In this document: positions 5,195 through 13,678 of the stretch, piece after piece
Numbering within the stretch: the first letter of the stretch is position 1
Layout of the letters: each line of letters opens with the position of its first letter
DNA from: Candidatus Fermentibacteraceae bacterium
Lineage (GTDB): Bacteria > Fermentibacterota > Fermentibacteria > Fermentibacterales > JCC-6
NCBI GenBank assembly: GCA_029932015.1
Contig: JAOZQW010000011.1
Coordinates: forward strand, 1 to 17,206
DNA length: 17,206 bases
Direction of reading: 5' to 3'
Position numbers and translations under genes: made by a program
The notes under the pieces: model-generated
What the model was told of the DNA's origin: nothing
The model's database searches: none
What the model saw: the letters and a program-made list of their open reading frames with translations, nothing else

Positions 5195-6159
5195 TTTGTG
5201 AGGATGGATGCGAGATTCAGGAGCATGGGGTCGAGTTCCTTGCGATTGGTCCAGGCATCCGCCAGCGGGTGGCGCGTGACGATGCTGTTCATCTCACCGA
5301 CGAAACATGGCCAGGCTCCATCCATGAGAGCATCAATGGCCCCCCATCCGAGCTTCGAGGCCAGCACCCTGTCGACGGAGGTAGGAGAACCGCCTCGCTG
5401 AACATGACCAAGAACAGTTACCCTGCTCTTGAGATCCGCCAGCTCCTCGATCTTCGATGCTATCTCAAAGGCGCTTCCCGCCTCATCCCCTTCGGCTACG
5501 ACAAGAATGTTAGAGGTTCTACCCTCCGCCACTCTTCTCCTGACAAGGCTGCAGATAGCCGGGAGGTTGGTGGGTGTCTCTGGTATCAGGATATCCTCTG
5601 CTCCTCCAGCCACACCGACCTGCAGCGCTATGAAACCAGCCGTACGTCCCATGACTTCAATGATGAAGAGCCTGTCGTGCGCAGCAGCGGTATCCCTGAC
5701 CTTGTCTACGGCCTCAAGCGCCGTGTTGACTGCGGTATCGAAGCCGATCGTCAGGTCAGTGCCCCAGATATCATTGTCTATCGTGGCTGGAACTCCGACA
5801 ATTGCTATGCCATGCTCCCGCGAGAGATGATCGGCACCCCTGAAGCTTCCGTCTCCGCCGATGACAACAAGTCCCTCGATACCCCTGCGAGAGAGATTCT
5901 CCGCAGCTTCTGCCCGGCCGTCGGTACTAAGGAAGCGAGTGCTGCGGGCTGAATGCAGGATTGTGCCGCCCCGTTGTACGATGTTGCTGACATCAGTCGT
6001 TCCCAGCCTTCTGAACCGGTCATCGATAAGTCCCTCGTAACCGCTCTGAACTCCGTAAACGCAAAGGCCGTGGTGGATGGCGGTCCGCACCACGGCTCTT
6101 ATGCAGGCGTTCATTCCAGGGGCGTCGCCCCCACTCGTCAGTATGGCAATATTTTCCAA
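5191..6159 (-). CDS. pfkA: 6-phosphofructokinase (ATP-dependent type)
   Basis: Phosphofructokinase commits fructose 6-phosphate to glycolysis using ATP. The 322-residue length equals that of bacterial PfkA. Motifs seen are GGDAPGMNA (10-18), GGDGSFRGA (101-109), PATIDNDIWGTD (124-135, with catalytic Asp128), MGRTAGF (170-176) and GHVQRGGSP late in the protein. Gly104 in GGDGS predicts ATP rather than pyrophosphate use. Residue 125, equivalent to E. coli Gly124, is Ala and not the Lys of PPi enzymes. The start is TTG at 6159, 19 nt after the rplQ stop, with only a weak AGAGAAG upstream. It is therefore probably co-transcribed with the ribosomal operon, an unusual neighbour. Its stop codon lies in the second palindrome. 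Confidence 0.95.
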   Translation of the reverse strand: MENIAILTSGGDAPGMNACIRAVVRTAIHHGLCVYGVQSGYEGLIDDRFRRLGTTDVSNIVQRGGTILHSARSTRFLSTDGRAEAAENLSRRGIEGLVVIGGDGSFRGADHLSREHGIAIVGVPATIDNDIWGTDLTIGFDTAVNTALEAVDKVRDTAAAHDRLFIIEVMGRTAGFIALQVGVAGGAEDILIPETPTNLPAICSLVRRRVAEGRTSNILVVAEGDEAGSAFEIASKIEELADLKSRVTVLGHVQRGGSPTSVDRVLASKLGWGAIDALMDGAWPCFVGEMNSIVTRHPLADAWTNRKELDPMLLNLASILTN

Positions 6160-6178
6160 GGCGCTTCTCTATGCAGTG

Positions 6179-6577
6179 CTATTGCTTCTTCTTGTCTTTG
6201 ACGGGATCGATGATCGATCCGGGAGAGTCGACAAGTTCGAGGATACAGGCCTCTGCCGCGTCTCCGCGTCTGGGTCCAAGCTTCAGTATCCTGGTGTAGC
6301 CGCCGGGACGGTCAGCATATCTGGGTCCGAGGACGTTGAAGACCTTGCGTACGGCTTCACTGCCGTATACGGCTCCTGCCACGAGTCTCCTGGAGTGAAC
6401 CGTGTCATTCCGTCCTTTAGTAATGATCTTCTCCGCCTGGCTCCTGGTTGCCTTCGCCTTGCCCTGGCTTGTGGTTATCCTCTCCTCGAGGATGAGAGAT
6501 GTAACCAGGCTCCTGAGCATACGCTTCCTGGCGTCGGGCTTCCTGCCCAGCTTGGGTGTCTTTTTCCTGTGGCGCAT
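6179..6577 (-). CDS. rplQ: 50S ribosomal protein L17
   Basis: L17 sits near the exit tunnel region of the large subunit. The 132-residue product opens with the family signature MRHRKKTPKLGR, continues through RKRMLRSLVTSLI and ERITTS, and carries GGYTRIL at 92-98. A short Lys-rich tail (to KDKKKQ) makes it slightly longer than the approximately 116-127 usual. AGGAGAA precedes the ATG at 6577. It closes the alpha-operon part, 25 nt after rpoA. pfkA follows after 19 nt with no terminator between them. Confidence 0.96.
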   Translation of the reverse strand: MRHRKKTPKLGRKPDARKRMLRSLVTSLILEERITTSQGKAKATRSQAEKIITKGRNDTVHSRRLVAGAVYGSEAVRKVFNVLGPRYADRPGGYTRILKLGPRRGDAAEACILELVDSPGSIIDPVKDKKKQ

Positions 6578-6602
6578 TTTCGCTTCTCCTGCGGGCTGGT
6601 CG

Positions 6603-7547
6603 TCAGCCGGCTGTCGAAAGACCCTTCTCCACCAGCATGTCAGCGACGATCTGGAGTGAAGAGCCTCCGAAACCGCTGATGTCCAGCAGTTCCTTGTCAG
6701 TCATTGATGTGAGTTCCGTCAGTGTGGAAACACCGCCAGCCTTGAGGATGTTGACGACTCTGGTAGGGAGACCGGTCTCCTCGATAGGTGTGTCTTCAGT
6801 CGTGGTTGTGTCTGAGATCAAAGCAGGTTCGGGTTCCTCTATCTGTTCGATACCACTCAGTACGAGCTGGAAGTGCTTGATGAGTATCTCGCATGCAGTA
6901 TCAACAGCATCCTTAGGAGAGATGCTGCCATTCGTATGAACTTCCATGATCAGGTGATCATAATCGGTCCTGTCACCCACTCTGGCGCTCTGGACAGTGA
7001 AGTTAACCTTGCTTACTGGGCAGAACCATGCGTCGAGCAGGATAATACCATCCGTATCGTCCCGGCCGTAGTTCACCCATTCAGCAACTGGGATGTATCC
7101 CTTGCCGCGCTCGACGGTGATCTCCATTGCGAGTTTGCCGCCCTTGCTCAGAGTGGCTAATTCCTGGTCGGGGTTCATCACTTCAAGGAAGCTGTCACCA
7201 GTAAGGTTCCCAGCAGTGTAGGTACCCTCCTTGGAAGCCTTGAGTGTAAGTGTCCCCGGTCGGTCTCCATCATGACGAATTACGAGTGATTTGACATTGA
7301 GGACTATTTCGGGAACATCCTCCATCACGTGTGATATCGTCGTGAACTCATGCTTGACGCCCTTGATGGCGAGCGATACAGGAGCAGAACCCTCAAGTGA
7401 CGAAAGCAGTACCCTCCTGAGGGCATTGCCCAGCGTACGACCGAAGCCAGTCTCGAGAGGTGTTACCTCAAGCTTGCCGTACTCGTCGGTCAGGGACTCC
7501 ACATCCCACTTCACAATGTCTGGAAGGTAGAGACTCTTGAATTCCAT
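6603..7547 (-). CDS. rpoA: DNA-directed RNA polymerase subunit alpha
   Basis: Alpha dimerises to nucleate RNA polymerase assembly and contacts activators and UP elements. I chose ATG 7547 (314 residues) because GGAGG lies 6 nt before it; an in-frame GTG at 7574 would put that site inside the gene. The N-terminal domain carries PLETGFGRTLGNALRRVLLS (30-49). An acidic linker covers about 233-256. The C-terminal domain (257-314) keeps Arg263 and Asn266, which align with the DNA-contacting Arg265 and Asn268 of E. coli. The position of E. coli Lys298 is Ser296, in GFGGSS. A 75-nt gap separates it from rpsK, the longest inside this operon. Confidence 0.97.
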   Translation of the reverse strand: MEFKSLYLPDIVKWDVESLTDEYGKLEVTPLETGFGRTLGNALRRVLLSSLEGSAPVSLAIKGVKHEFTTISHVMEDVPEIVLNVKSLVIRHDGDRPGTLTLKASKEGTYTAGNLTGDSFLEVMNPDQELATLSKGGKLAMEITVERGKGYIPVAEWVNYGRDDTDGIILLDAWFCPVSKVNFTVQSARVGDRTDYDHLIMEVHTNGSISPKDAVDTACEILIKHFQLVLSGIEQIEEPEPALISDTTTTEDTPIEETGLPTRVVNILKAGGVSTLTELTSMTDKELLDISGFGGSSLQIVADMLVEKGLSTAG

Positions 7548-7622
7548 CTGGTCCTCCCCCCGGGGTATTGTCACCCGGGTATTCCACCGGCCGCTGGCGA
7601 CCGAGGTTGTACTTCCTGCGGT

Positions 7623-8033
7623 CTACCCTCTACGTCTGCGCTTGGGTGGACGGCATCCGTTATGCGGTATCCGGGTCTGGTCCTTGATAGCAGTAACCTC
7701 GAGGCTTGTTGACTGAAGAGCCCTGACTGCTGCCTCGCGTCCAGAACCCGGCCCGCGCACCCAGACCTCGACTTTTTTAAGACCTGCCTCGAGAGCCTTC
7801 TCAGCCACCTGGACAGCAGCCTGACCGGATGCAAAGGCGGTGCCCTTCCTGGTGCCCTTTACGCCGGTGGTTCCGCCGCTGGCCCATGTGAGAACATTTC
7901 CCGAACGGTCGGTGATGGTGATCATCGTGTTGTTGAATGAGGACTTCACATGCGCAATGCCGTGAACATCCGTAACCTTGCGGGCTTTGCCAGACTTCCG
8001 GCCCTTACCCTTTGTGACTTTTCCCTTGGGCAT
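7623..8033 (-). CDS. rpsK: 30S ribosomal protein S11
   Basis: S11 lines the platform of the small subunit near the mRNA exit and contacts 16S rRNA. The 136 residues include a basic N-terminal extension (1-20), then [18 protein letters not shown] (25-42), [16 protein letters not shown] (50-65), [15 protein letters not shown] (92-106) and the C-terminal [15 protein letters not shown], all diagnostic. AGGAGG precedes the ATG. It follows rpsM after 9 nt. rpsD, which follows rpsK in E. coli, is not present; rpoA comes next. Confidence 0.97.
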   Translation of the reverse strand: MPKGKVTKGKGRKSGKARKVTDVHGIAHVKSSFNNTMITITDRSGNVLTWASGGTTGVKGTRKGTAFASGQAAVQVAEKALEAGLKKVEVWVRGPGSGREAAVRALQSTSLEVTAIKDQTRIPHNGCRPPKRRRRG

Positions 8034-8042
8034 ACTGACCTC

Positions 8043-8408
8043 CTATCTGGTTTTTCCGTGCCCGCGCTTGGGTCCCTTACGGGTACGGGCGTTGGTGTGG
8101 GTTCTCTGACCCCTGACGGGCAGTCCCCTTCTGTGCCTGATACCTCGGTAGCACTTGATGTCCATGAGCCTCTTGCGGTTGATGTTGATCTCCGCTCTGA
8201 GGGCTCCCTCGACCTTGTAATCCGAGTCGATGACCTTTCTCAGTGCGGCCACCTCGCTCTCGGTGAGGTCGTCCGTACTCACATCCACAGGAATACCGGT
8301 TTTCTCCAGTATCTCCTTCGAGGAAGTAAGGCCGATCCCGTGGATATAAGGCAGAGCGTACAGGATCTGCTTATTCCTCGGGAGGTCGACGCCTGCGATT
8401 CTTGCCAC
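8043..8408 (-). CDS. rpsM: 30S ribosomal protein S13
   Basis: S13 forms the small-subunit head and bridges to the large subunit and P-site tRNA. The 121-residue length is typical. [14 protein letters not shown] opens the protein, YIHGIG follows, [18 protein letters not shown] is the central signature (about 84-101), and the basic tail ends in [12 protein letters not shown]. The start is GTG at 8408 with GGAGGT 5 nt before it. It lies 35 nt after rpmJ and 9 nt before rpsK, in the usual infA-rpmJ-rpsM-rpsK order. Confidence 0.97.
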   Translation of the reverse strand: MARIAGVDLPRNKQILYALPYIHGIGLTSSKEILEKTGIPVDVSTDDLTESEVAALRKVIDSDYKVEGALRAEININRKRLMDIKCYRGIRHRRGLPVRGQRTHTNARTRKGPKRGHGKTR

Positions 8409-8443
8409 TACTTACCTCCGTAACGATCTCTTGAACAGACCGG

Positions 8444-8560
8444 CTATCCCTGTCGCTGCTTGTGCTTGGGATTCCTGGAGCAGATCACGAGGACCTTGCC
8501 CCTCCTTCGCACGATGCGACAGTAATCACACATTTTCTTTACTGAGCTTCTTACTTTCAT
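8444..8560 (-). CDS. rpmJ: 50S ribosomal protein L36 (zinc-binding form)
   Basis: L36 is the smallest large-subunit protein and folds around a zinc ion. This 38-residue gene starts [14 protein letters not shown] and ends KHKQRQG. The ligand set is complete: Cys11, Cys14, Cys27 and His33, so it is the C+ (zinc) paralogue. ATG 8560 is preceded by GAGGTG about 11 nt upstream and by AAAGAAG immediately before. It sits in the standard infA-rpmJ-rpsM order, 13 nt after infA. Confidence 0.96.
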   Translation of the reverse strand: MKVRSSVKKMCDYCRIVRRRGKVLVICSRNPKHKQRQG

Positions 8561-8573
8561 CTTCTTTCGCACC

Positions 8574-8798
8574 TCACTTGAATCTGTAGGTGATCCTTCC
8601 ACGAGTCAGATCATAAGGCGACAGTTCAACCGTGACCCGGTCACCGACCAGTATCCTTATGTAATGCATACGCATCTTACCGGAGACATGGCAAAGGGCA
8701 ATGTGGCCCTCAGGCTTGTCGAGTTCGACCCGGCAGAGGTTGTTGGGAAGCGTCTCTACCACAACACCATCCGCTACCACACCCTGCTTTTTCGCCAT
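8574..8798 (-). CDS. infA: Translation initiation factor IF-1
   Basis: IF-1 binds the ribosomal A site during initiation and is a single OB-fold. The 74-residue length is typical (71-74). Diagnostic parts are [53 protein letters not shown] and the terminal TYRFK. The usual 'hisGKmRk' core reads [10 protein letters not shown] here. GGGAGGAAC precedes ATG 8798. It is 50 nt after map, the second longest gap in the operon, which may mark the start of a separately regulated alpha part. Confidence 0.97.
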   Translation of the reverse strand: MAKKQGVVADGVVVETLPNNLCRVELDKPEGHIALCHVSGKMRMHYIRILVGDRVTVELSPYDLTRGRITYRFK

Positions 8799-8848
8799 GT
8801 TCCTCCCTTTCGCCCGTTATACGGAACGCATATCATTGGTAATTATCA

Positions 8849-9592
8849 CTATGCCGTCAATATCATGGGGCTGGACCCGCTTACCACGATAGTATGTTCC
8901 GCGTGTGCTGAGAGAGCACCATCTTCGGTTACGACGGTCCATCTGTCTGCCAGTGTCCTCACGCCGAAACCACCCAGGCATATCATCGGTTCGATGGCCA
9001 TGGCCAGCCCTTCTCCAAGCTTCATGCCTTTTCCGCTACGACCGAAGTTAGGGACCTGTGGAGGCTCGTGAAGCTTCCGACCGATCCCGTGTCCGACCAG
9101 GGCTCTAACAACACTGAACCCCTGCGATTCGACATACTCCTGTATGGCTGCACCAATGTCACCGATCCTGCTGCCGGCTCTTGCTGCCTTTATCCCTCTG
9201 CCCCTGGCTTCATAGACAGTCTCGAGAAGCATCCGGGCTTCAGGGGTAACCAGACCGACAGCCACAGTATCTGCGGCGTCCCCGTGAAATCCATCCTTGT
9301 AGGCACCTATATCGATGCTCACGAGGTCCCCGCTCCTCACGGTCCTTGCGGGGGAGGGTATGCCGTGGACGACCTCATCGTTGAGGGATACGCATACCGC
9401 CGCCGGATATCCGTTATACCCCAGGAATGACGGGGAAGCCCCCTCGGCATCTATTACTTCCCGGCCGACCCTCTCGATCTGGAGAGTTGTCACACCAGGA
9501 GCAATGAAGCCCATCATCTCATCAAGAGCCTTGCGAACGATACGTCCGCACGTCTCCATTGCACGGAGATCAGCACCGCTCGTCACTCCCAT
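8849..9592 (-). CDS. map: Methionine aminopeptidase, type I
   Basis: Removes the N-terminal methionine from new proteins. The 247 residues hold all active-site residues: His76 (VVHGIP), metal ligands Asp94 and Asp105 (in SIDIGAYKDGFHGDAADT), His168 (GHGIG), Glu201 (AIEPM) and Glu232 (AEHTI). There is no N-terminal zinc-finger extension, so it is type Ia. ATG 9592 overlaps the end of adk by 10 nt with only a weak ribosome-binding site. GTG 9586 is an alternative that loses two residues. The adk-map-infA order is the common one after secY in many bacteria. Confidence 0.95.
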   Translation of the reverse strand: MGVTSGADLRAMETCGRIVRKALDEMMGFIAPGVTTLQIERVGREVIDAEGASPSFLGYNGYPAAVCVSLNDEVVHGIPSPARTVRSGDLVSIDIGAYKDGFHGDAADTVAVGLVTPEARMLLETVYEARGRGIKAARAGSRIGDIGAAIQEYVESQGFSVVRALVGHGIGRKLHEPPQVPNFGRSGKGMKLGEGLAMAIEPMICLGGFGVRTLADRWTVVTEDGALSAHAEHTIVVSGSSPMILTA

Positions 9593-10212
9593 GTGCTCAG
9601 GGCTTTCACAAGTCTATCGGTCACTTCATCAACGGATCCAACACCATCGATCACATGGAGACGGCCGGAATAGTAATCCTCGAGGTGCCTTGTCAGGTTG
9701 AAGTAGTGCCGGAGTCTCCTGACTATCACCCCGCTCCTGTCGTCATCCCTCTCCTCTAGAGGTGTGTCACACCTTGTACAGGGATCGTTCACCTTGAACA
9801 TCGGCTGTCTGCCGACGAAGCCGCACTTCGGGCAGGTGAGTCTCCCGGAGAGTCTTTGCTGAACCACTTCATCCGGAACATCCAGAAACACAGCTCCGGT
9901 AAGGAAGCTGCCGTGCGATTCCAGATATCTGTCCAGACTCCTTGCCTGAGATATGTTTCTTGGATAGCCGTCAAGAAGGAAACGTTCCACGCCGCCAATC
10001 TTGCTGAACACCTCAATGTTGACAATGTCATCATCGACGAGGTGTCCGGACTCGACGATCGCTTTGATCTTCTGTCCGAGTTCAGACCCGCTGCTGATCT
10101 CCTCACGGAACATCAAGCCGCTGGAGAGGTGCTCAAGATCGTACCTGGTGGAGACCCGGTACGCCTGAGTGCCTTTACCTGAGCCCGGAGGGCCGAAAAA
10201 AGTGATCTTCAC
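9583..10212 (-). CDS. adk: Adenylate kinase (zinc LID form)
   Basis: Interconverts ATP plus AMP and two ADP. The 209-residue protein has the P-loop GPPGSGKGT (7-15), DGYPR (81-85), the RLSGRLTCPKC stretch, and a long LID with a four-Cys zinc site (Cys127, Cys130, Cys145, Cys148). The AMP-binding segment reads SSGLMFRE (30-37) where most Adk have (S)TGDM(L/F)R: the Asp is Leu, while the Arg (36) is kept. The start is GTG, directly after the secY TAA, with AGAGGA upstream. Its end overlaps map. Catalytic residues otherwise look intact. Confidence 0.95.
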   Translation of the reverse strand: MKITFFGPPGSGKGTQAYRVSTRYDLEHLSSGLMFREEISSGSELGQKIKAIVESGHLVDDDIVNIEVFSKIGGVERFLLDGYPRNISQARSLDRYLESHGSFLTGAVFLDVPDEVVQQRLSGRLTCPKCGFVGRQPMFKVNDPCTRCDTPLEERDDDRSGVIVRRLRHYFNLTRHLEDYYSGRLHVIDGVGSVDEVTDRLVKALSTWE

Positions 10213-11517
10213 TTATCTGCGTCCTCTTATCCTGCCCTTGCTCAGGAAACCGTCGTAGTGTCGCATGAGCAGGTGGGTTTCTATCTGACGCAGGGTCTCC
10301 AGAGCAACTCCGACCACGATGAGAAGGCTGGTGCCGCCGAACATGAAGTTCACATTGGCATGCTTGGCCATCAGCATCGGCATGACCGCAATTGCTGCAA
10401 GGAATATCGCACCGGGCAGCGTAACCCTGACAAGAACTCTTTCAATGTACTTCGCAGTACTCTTGCCGGGTTTTCGGCCGGGAATGAACCCGCCGTATTT
10501 CTTCATGTTGTCAGCCATATCCTGGGGATTGAAGGTGATGGCCGTATACACATACGCGAATAGTATGATAAGCAGCGAGTAGATAACGATGTAGACAGTA
10601 CTCCCCGGCGCCAGGTGAGCATTCACCCAGGTATCGATACCGGAGTTGGGGAAGAACATCGCTATGCTACTAGGGAACATCATGAACGCCTGTGAGAAGA
10701 TCACCGGTATGACACCGGCAGTATTGAGCCGCAGGGGTATATGCGTGCTCTGCCCGCCGTATACCTTGCGACCTCTCACCTGCTTGGCATATGTGACCGG
10801 TATCCTCCGCTGGGCTTCAGTCATCAGCACGACAAAGGCAACCACCGCGAACATGAAGATACCCAGGAAGACTGCGGTGATGAAGCTGGTCTGCCTGAGG
10901 ACGAAGACGTCCTGGTAGATGGAGACGATGGCTCCGGGCAACCTGCCGACAATTCCCGCGAAGATTATCAAACTGATGCCGTTGCCGATTCCCCGCTCTG
11001 TTATCCGCTCGCCAAGCCACATAACGAAGATGGTTCCGGTGATCAGGGTGACCACTGTCTGTATCGTATATGCCAGTCCGGGATTAGGAACGATCATCAT
11101 ACCGGCGCTGTTGAGGCCAACGAGGTACTGGGAAATGGCCAGGCCCTGCACCATGGCAAGGACCACGGTGGCATACCTGGTTATCTCGGTCATCTTCTGG
11201 CGTCCGGCTTCGCCCTCCTTCTTGAGCTTCTCGAAGTATGGGAAGACAGAGGTCAGAAGCTGAATGATGATCGAAGCGGAGATGTAAGGCATGATACCCA
11301 GTGCGAAAACGGAAGCCCTTCTCAGAGCACCACCGACGAACAGGTCGTACATGCCCATGAGGCCGCCGCCCTGGCTGAAGGCCTGACTGAGAGCAGACCC
11401 ATCGATGCCCGGAACAGGGATGTGCCCACCCAACCTGTAGATCACCAGGAGCATGAAGGTGTAGAAGATCTTCTTCCTCAGCTCCGGTATCTTCAGGATA
11501 TTTTCGAAACCGCGCAT
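10213..11517 (-). CDS. secY: Preprotein translocase subunit SecY
   Basis: SecY forms the protein-conducting channel of the Sec translocon in the inner membrane. The 434-residue length and ten hydrophobic segments fit the family. Marks include RLGGHIPVPGID after the first membrane segment (28-39), the plug-region Gly-rich stretch after it, GNGISLIIFAGI mid-protein, the basic cytoplasmic loop with QVRGRKVYGGQSTHIPLRLN, and GGFIPGRKPGKSTAKYIERV before segments 9-10. ATG 11517 shares its A with the rplO stop (TGATG), and AGGAG precedes it. SecG is encoded at the left edge of the window. Confidence 0.98.
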   Translation of the reverse strand: MRGFENILKIPELRKKIFYTFMLLVIYRLGGHIPVPGIDGSALSQAFSQGGGLMGMYDLFVGGALRRASVFALGIMPYISASIIIQLLTSVFPYFEKLKKEGEAGRQKMTEITRYATVVLAMVQGLAISQYLVGLNSAGMMIVPNPGLAYTIQTVVTLITGTIFVMWLGERITERGIGNGISLIIFAGIVGRLPGAIVSIYQDVFVLRQTSFITAVFLGIFMFAVVAFVVLMTEAQRRIPVTYAKQVRGRKVYGGQSTHIPLRLNTAGVIPVIFSQAFMMFPSSIAMFFPNSGIDTWVNAHLAPGSTVYIVIYSLLIILFAYVYTAITFNPQDMADNMKKYGGFIPGRKPGKSTAKYIERVLVRVTLPGAIFLAAIAVMPMLMAKHANVNFMFGGTSLLIVVGVALETLRQIETHLLMRHYDGFLSKGRIRGRR

Positions 11518-11960
11518 CAGTTCAGCTCCTCTGCTGTACCTCCGGCAGCGGCTATGGTCTCCGCAGCCCTTCGAGTGAAGGCGTGAGCTACTACCGTCAG
11601 TGCCTTGGCCAGTTCTCCATCACCAAGGATCTTCACCTTACGGAACCTGGACGAGATCAGTCCAGCGGTCTTCAGCATCTCCGGGGTGACAACGGTATCG
11701 GCGGAGAACCGCTCGAGGCTCCCGACGTTGACTTCCTGGTACTTCTTCGCAAATCGGGCATTGTTGAATCCCTTATGGCTCATACGCCTCTGTATAGGCA
11801 TCTGACCACCTTCGAACCAAGGGTGGATACTCGCTCGAGCCCGCTGCCCTTTATGTCCCTTGCCGCTGGTGCCGCCGAGGCAGGAGCCTCGTCCACGCCC
11901 CCTTCGCCTTGATACTTTCGTAGCTCCACGGGCGGGTGTCAGGTGCTGCAGACGTCTCAT
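11517..11960 (-). CDS. rplO: 50S ribosomal protein L15
   Basis: L15 is a late-assembly large-subunit protein with a long basic extension that binds 23S rRNA. The 147 residues start [23 protein letters not shown], then [13 protein letters not shown] and [17 protein letters not shown] (signature, about 49-65). The C-terminal globular part contains [24 protein letters not shown] 11960 overlaps the rpmD stop (ATGA), with a strong GGAGGTG before it inside rpmD. It also overlaps secY by one base, giving a tightly coupled run. Confidence 0.97.
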   Translation of the reverse strand: MRRLQHLTPARGATKVSRRRGRGRGSCLGGTSGKGHKGQRARASIHPWFEGGQMPIQRRMSHKGFNNARFAKKYQEVNVGSLERFSADTVVTPEMLKTAGLISSRFRKVKILGDGELAKALTVVAHAFTRRAAETIAAAGGTAEELN

Positions 11961-12148
11961 TCATCCACCTCCTCGACCTCGACCAGATGGGCTACTCTGA
12001 AGATCATCCCTCTGATCTCGGGACGATCAGGGTGCACCACAGTCTGGTGCATCCTCCGGAGTCCCAGGGCCACGAGAGTACGCTTCTGCACCTCTACGCG
12101 ACCGATGGCGCTCCTCTTCTTTGTGATCCTGAGCTTCCTGTCAGCCAT
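11957..12148 (-). CDS. rpmD: 50S ribosomal protein L30
   Basis: L30 is a small large-subunit protein present in many but not all bacteria. The 63 residues read [21 protein letters not shown], then [26 protein letters not shown], the family core, and an acidic tail ending VEEVDE. I chose ATG 12148; a GTG one codon upstream (12151) is also possible and both share the GGAGGAG site. The start lies inside the end of rpsE (8-nt overlap), and the stop overlaps rplO by 4 nt. Confidence 0.95.
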   Translation of the reverse strand: MADRKLRITKKRSAIGRVEVQKRTLVALGLRRMHQTVVHPDRPEIRGMIFRVAHLVEVEEVDE

Positions 12149-12725
12149 CACTGCTCCTCCTGGCGACCGCCGCCTGCCGGTAGCTGGCCACCTTGTCTAT
12201 CAGGATGAGATCCCGAAGCCCGTTCATCGTGGCTTTGACCACATTGTGCGGGTTATTGGAACCCTGAGACTTGGTGAGCACGTCCTTTATCCCTGCGCAT
12301 TCCATGATGGCCCTGACCGCAGCACCGGCTATGACACCGGTACCCGGACTCGCAGGACGAAGGAGGACCTTACCTGCACCATTCCGCCCGAGGATACCGT
12401 GAGGTATCGTCCTTGCGTCGATGAGGGGTATCGTTATCATGCTCTTTCTTGCGGCTTCCTGAGCCTTGCGGATGGCCTCCGGGAGCTCAGTTGCCTTACC
12501 GAGTCCGACTCCAACCCTGCCCTTTGCATCACCTACAGCGACGACTGCATTGAATCCGAAGTTCCTTCCGCCCTTGGTCACCTTGGATACACGATTGATC
12601 GCTATCATCCTGTCGATGAGACCGGCTTCCTCGAGTTCGGAGACCCTCGGTTTCCTCTGCTTGGACTGGCGCTTTCTCTTGTCGCCGTCCCTGTTCGTCC
12701 TGCTGTTCCTGTCTTTGTTTTCCAC
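12141..12725 (-). CDS. rpsE: 30S ribosomal protein S5
   Basis: S5 works in decoding accuracy and mRNA unwinding at the small-subunit entrance. The 194-residue protein has a charged N-terminal extension (1-30, [17 protein letters not shown]), then the dsRBD-like domain with [20 protein letters not shown] (43-62) and [17 protein letters not shown]. The C-terminal domain has [18 protein letters not shown] and [15 protein letters not shown]. The start is GTG 12725 with AGGGGCGG upstream. The loop around VTKGGR, linked in E. coli to spectinomycin response, looks wild-type. Confidence 0.97.
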   Translation of the reverse strand: MENKDRNSRTNRDGDKRKRQSKQRKPRVSELEEAGLIDRMIAINRVSKVTKGGRNFGFNAVVAVGDAKGRVGVGLGKATELPEAIRKAQEAARKSMITIPLIDARTIPHGILGRNGAGKVLLRPASPGTGVIAGAAVRAIMECAGIKDVLTKSQGSNNPHNVVKATMNGLRDLILIDKVASYRQAAVARRSSDG

Positions 12726-12741
12726 TTATCGACCGCCCCTT

Positions 12742-13104
12742 CTAGAACCTGAGCCCGGCTTCACGGGCCTTCTCGGCCACTGCCTTGACTCTGCCGTGAT
12801 AGGGATGACCTCCACGGTCGAAAACCACCTCTTCGATGCCCTTCTCCCTGGCCATGGCGGCTATCAGCTCGCCGAGCCTGCCCGCCTGCTCCGTCTTTGT
12901 TGTGCCTGGCTCAGTGGAGAAGCTGCTGGATTTCGTGGTTGCGGTGAGCATCGTCCTGCCTTCAACATCGTTTATCAGGCTGGCCTCGATATGCCGCAGC
13001 GACCTCCTGACGAGGAGCCTCGGCCTCTTTGCAGACCCGGACACCCGCTTGCGGATGTGCACGTGCCGGCGGCGGAGACGCTGCTTTCGTGTCAGCTTGG
13101 ACAT
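12742..13104 (-). CDS. rplR: 50S ribosomal protein L18
   Basis: L18 binds 5S rRNA together with L5 in the central protuberance. The 120-residue length is typical. It begins with a basic arm ([19 protein letters not shown]), then [20 protein letters not shown] (27-46), and ends with [31 protein letters not shown] 13104 follows GGAGGGAG at good spacing. It sits between rplF (19-nt gap) and rpsE (16-nt gap), in the classical spc order. Confidence 0.97.
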   Translation of the reverse strand: MSKLTRKQRLRRRHVHIRKRVSGSAKRPRLLVRRSLRHIEASLINDVEGRTMLTATTKSSSFSTEPGTTKTEQAGRLGELIAAMAREKGIEEVVFDRGGHPYHGRVKAVAEKAREAGLRF

Positions 13105-13123
13105 GTGTCTCCCTCCAGCCTTC

Positions 13124-13669
13124 CTAAGTGATTGTCTTCACGGTCTTGCGCTTGACGAACTGATCGGAGTAGCGCATGCCGATGAGGTTGTATGGTTCAA
13201 CCGGTTTGATCTTGTAGAGTACTGAGGCATAGCTTCCGACAAGCTGCTTGTCATTGCCCTTCACAATTATCGTGAAGGCGTTCTGCCCCGGCTGAACTGT
13301 TATTTCGAGTCCCGGCGGTATCTCCATCAGCACTTTGTGTGAGAAACCGAGCTGCATTTCGAGTACCTTGCCGGTGACCTCTCCCTGGTAACCCTTGCCT
13401 TTAACGAGAAGGGTCTTCTGGTGACCTGTTGAAAGTCCCTTGATCCAGTTAGCAAGGATAGCCCTTGTTGTACCGTGCATCCGCCTGTATTCGGACGTCT
13501 CCTCGGTGCGCTCGATCATCACACGGCCATCCTTGATCTCGATACTGATCCCTTTCGGGACTTCCAGCTCCTTCTCACCGCGGGGACCTTTGACGGTCAC
13601 CGTGGTCTTCTTCAGTGTAACCTCTACCTTTTCCGGCAGAGGTATTGGAAGTCTACCTATTCGTGACAT
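13124..13669 (-). CDS. rplF: 50S ribosomal protein L6
   Basis: L6 lies near the factor-binding site of the large subunit. The 181 residues begin [19 protein letters not shown] and hold the two repeated L6 domains: [15 protein letters not shown] (28-42) in the first, and [21 protein letters not shown] followed by [28 protein letters not shown] in the second. The C-terminus is [10 protein letters not shown], with the usual Arg/Lys-rich end but slightly longer. ATG 13669 is preceded by AGGGAG. The gap to rpsH is 9 nt. Confidence 0.97.
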   Translation of the reverse strand: MSRIGRLPIPLPEKVEVTLKKTTVTVKGPRGEKELEVPKGISIEIKDGRVMIERTEETSEYRRMHGTTRAILANWIKGLSTGHQKTLLVKGKGYQGEVTGKVLEMQLGFSHKVLMEIPPGLEITVQPGQNAFTIIVKGNDKQLVGSYASVLYKIKPVEPYNLIGMRYSDQFVKRKTVKTIT

Positions 13670-13678
13670 CCCGTCTCC

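Noticed and set aside
5007..5201. Open frame of 64 codons overlapping the desulforedoxin-like gene in another frame
   Set aside because: The overlapping frame from 4975 carries the CxxC and CCGKPM motifs and a coupled ATGA start; the other shows no family pattern and runs through the palindrome.
5269..5952. Plus-strand open frame of 227 codons
   Set aside because: Antisense to pfkA, which has complete motifs.
10741..11586. Plus-strand open frame of 281 codons
   Set aside because: It lies antisense to secY, which is unmistakable; the frame is open because of codon bias and has a His/Asp/Gly-rich low-sense composition.
11943..12752. Plus-strand open frame of 269 codons
   Set aside because: Antisense to rpmD and rpsE, both recognised ribosomal genes; no domain pattern.
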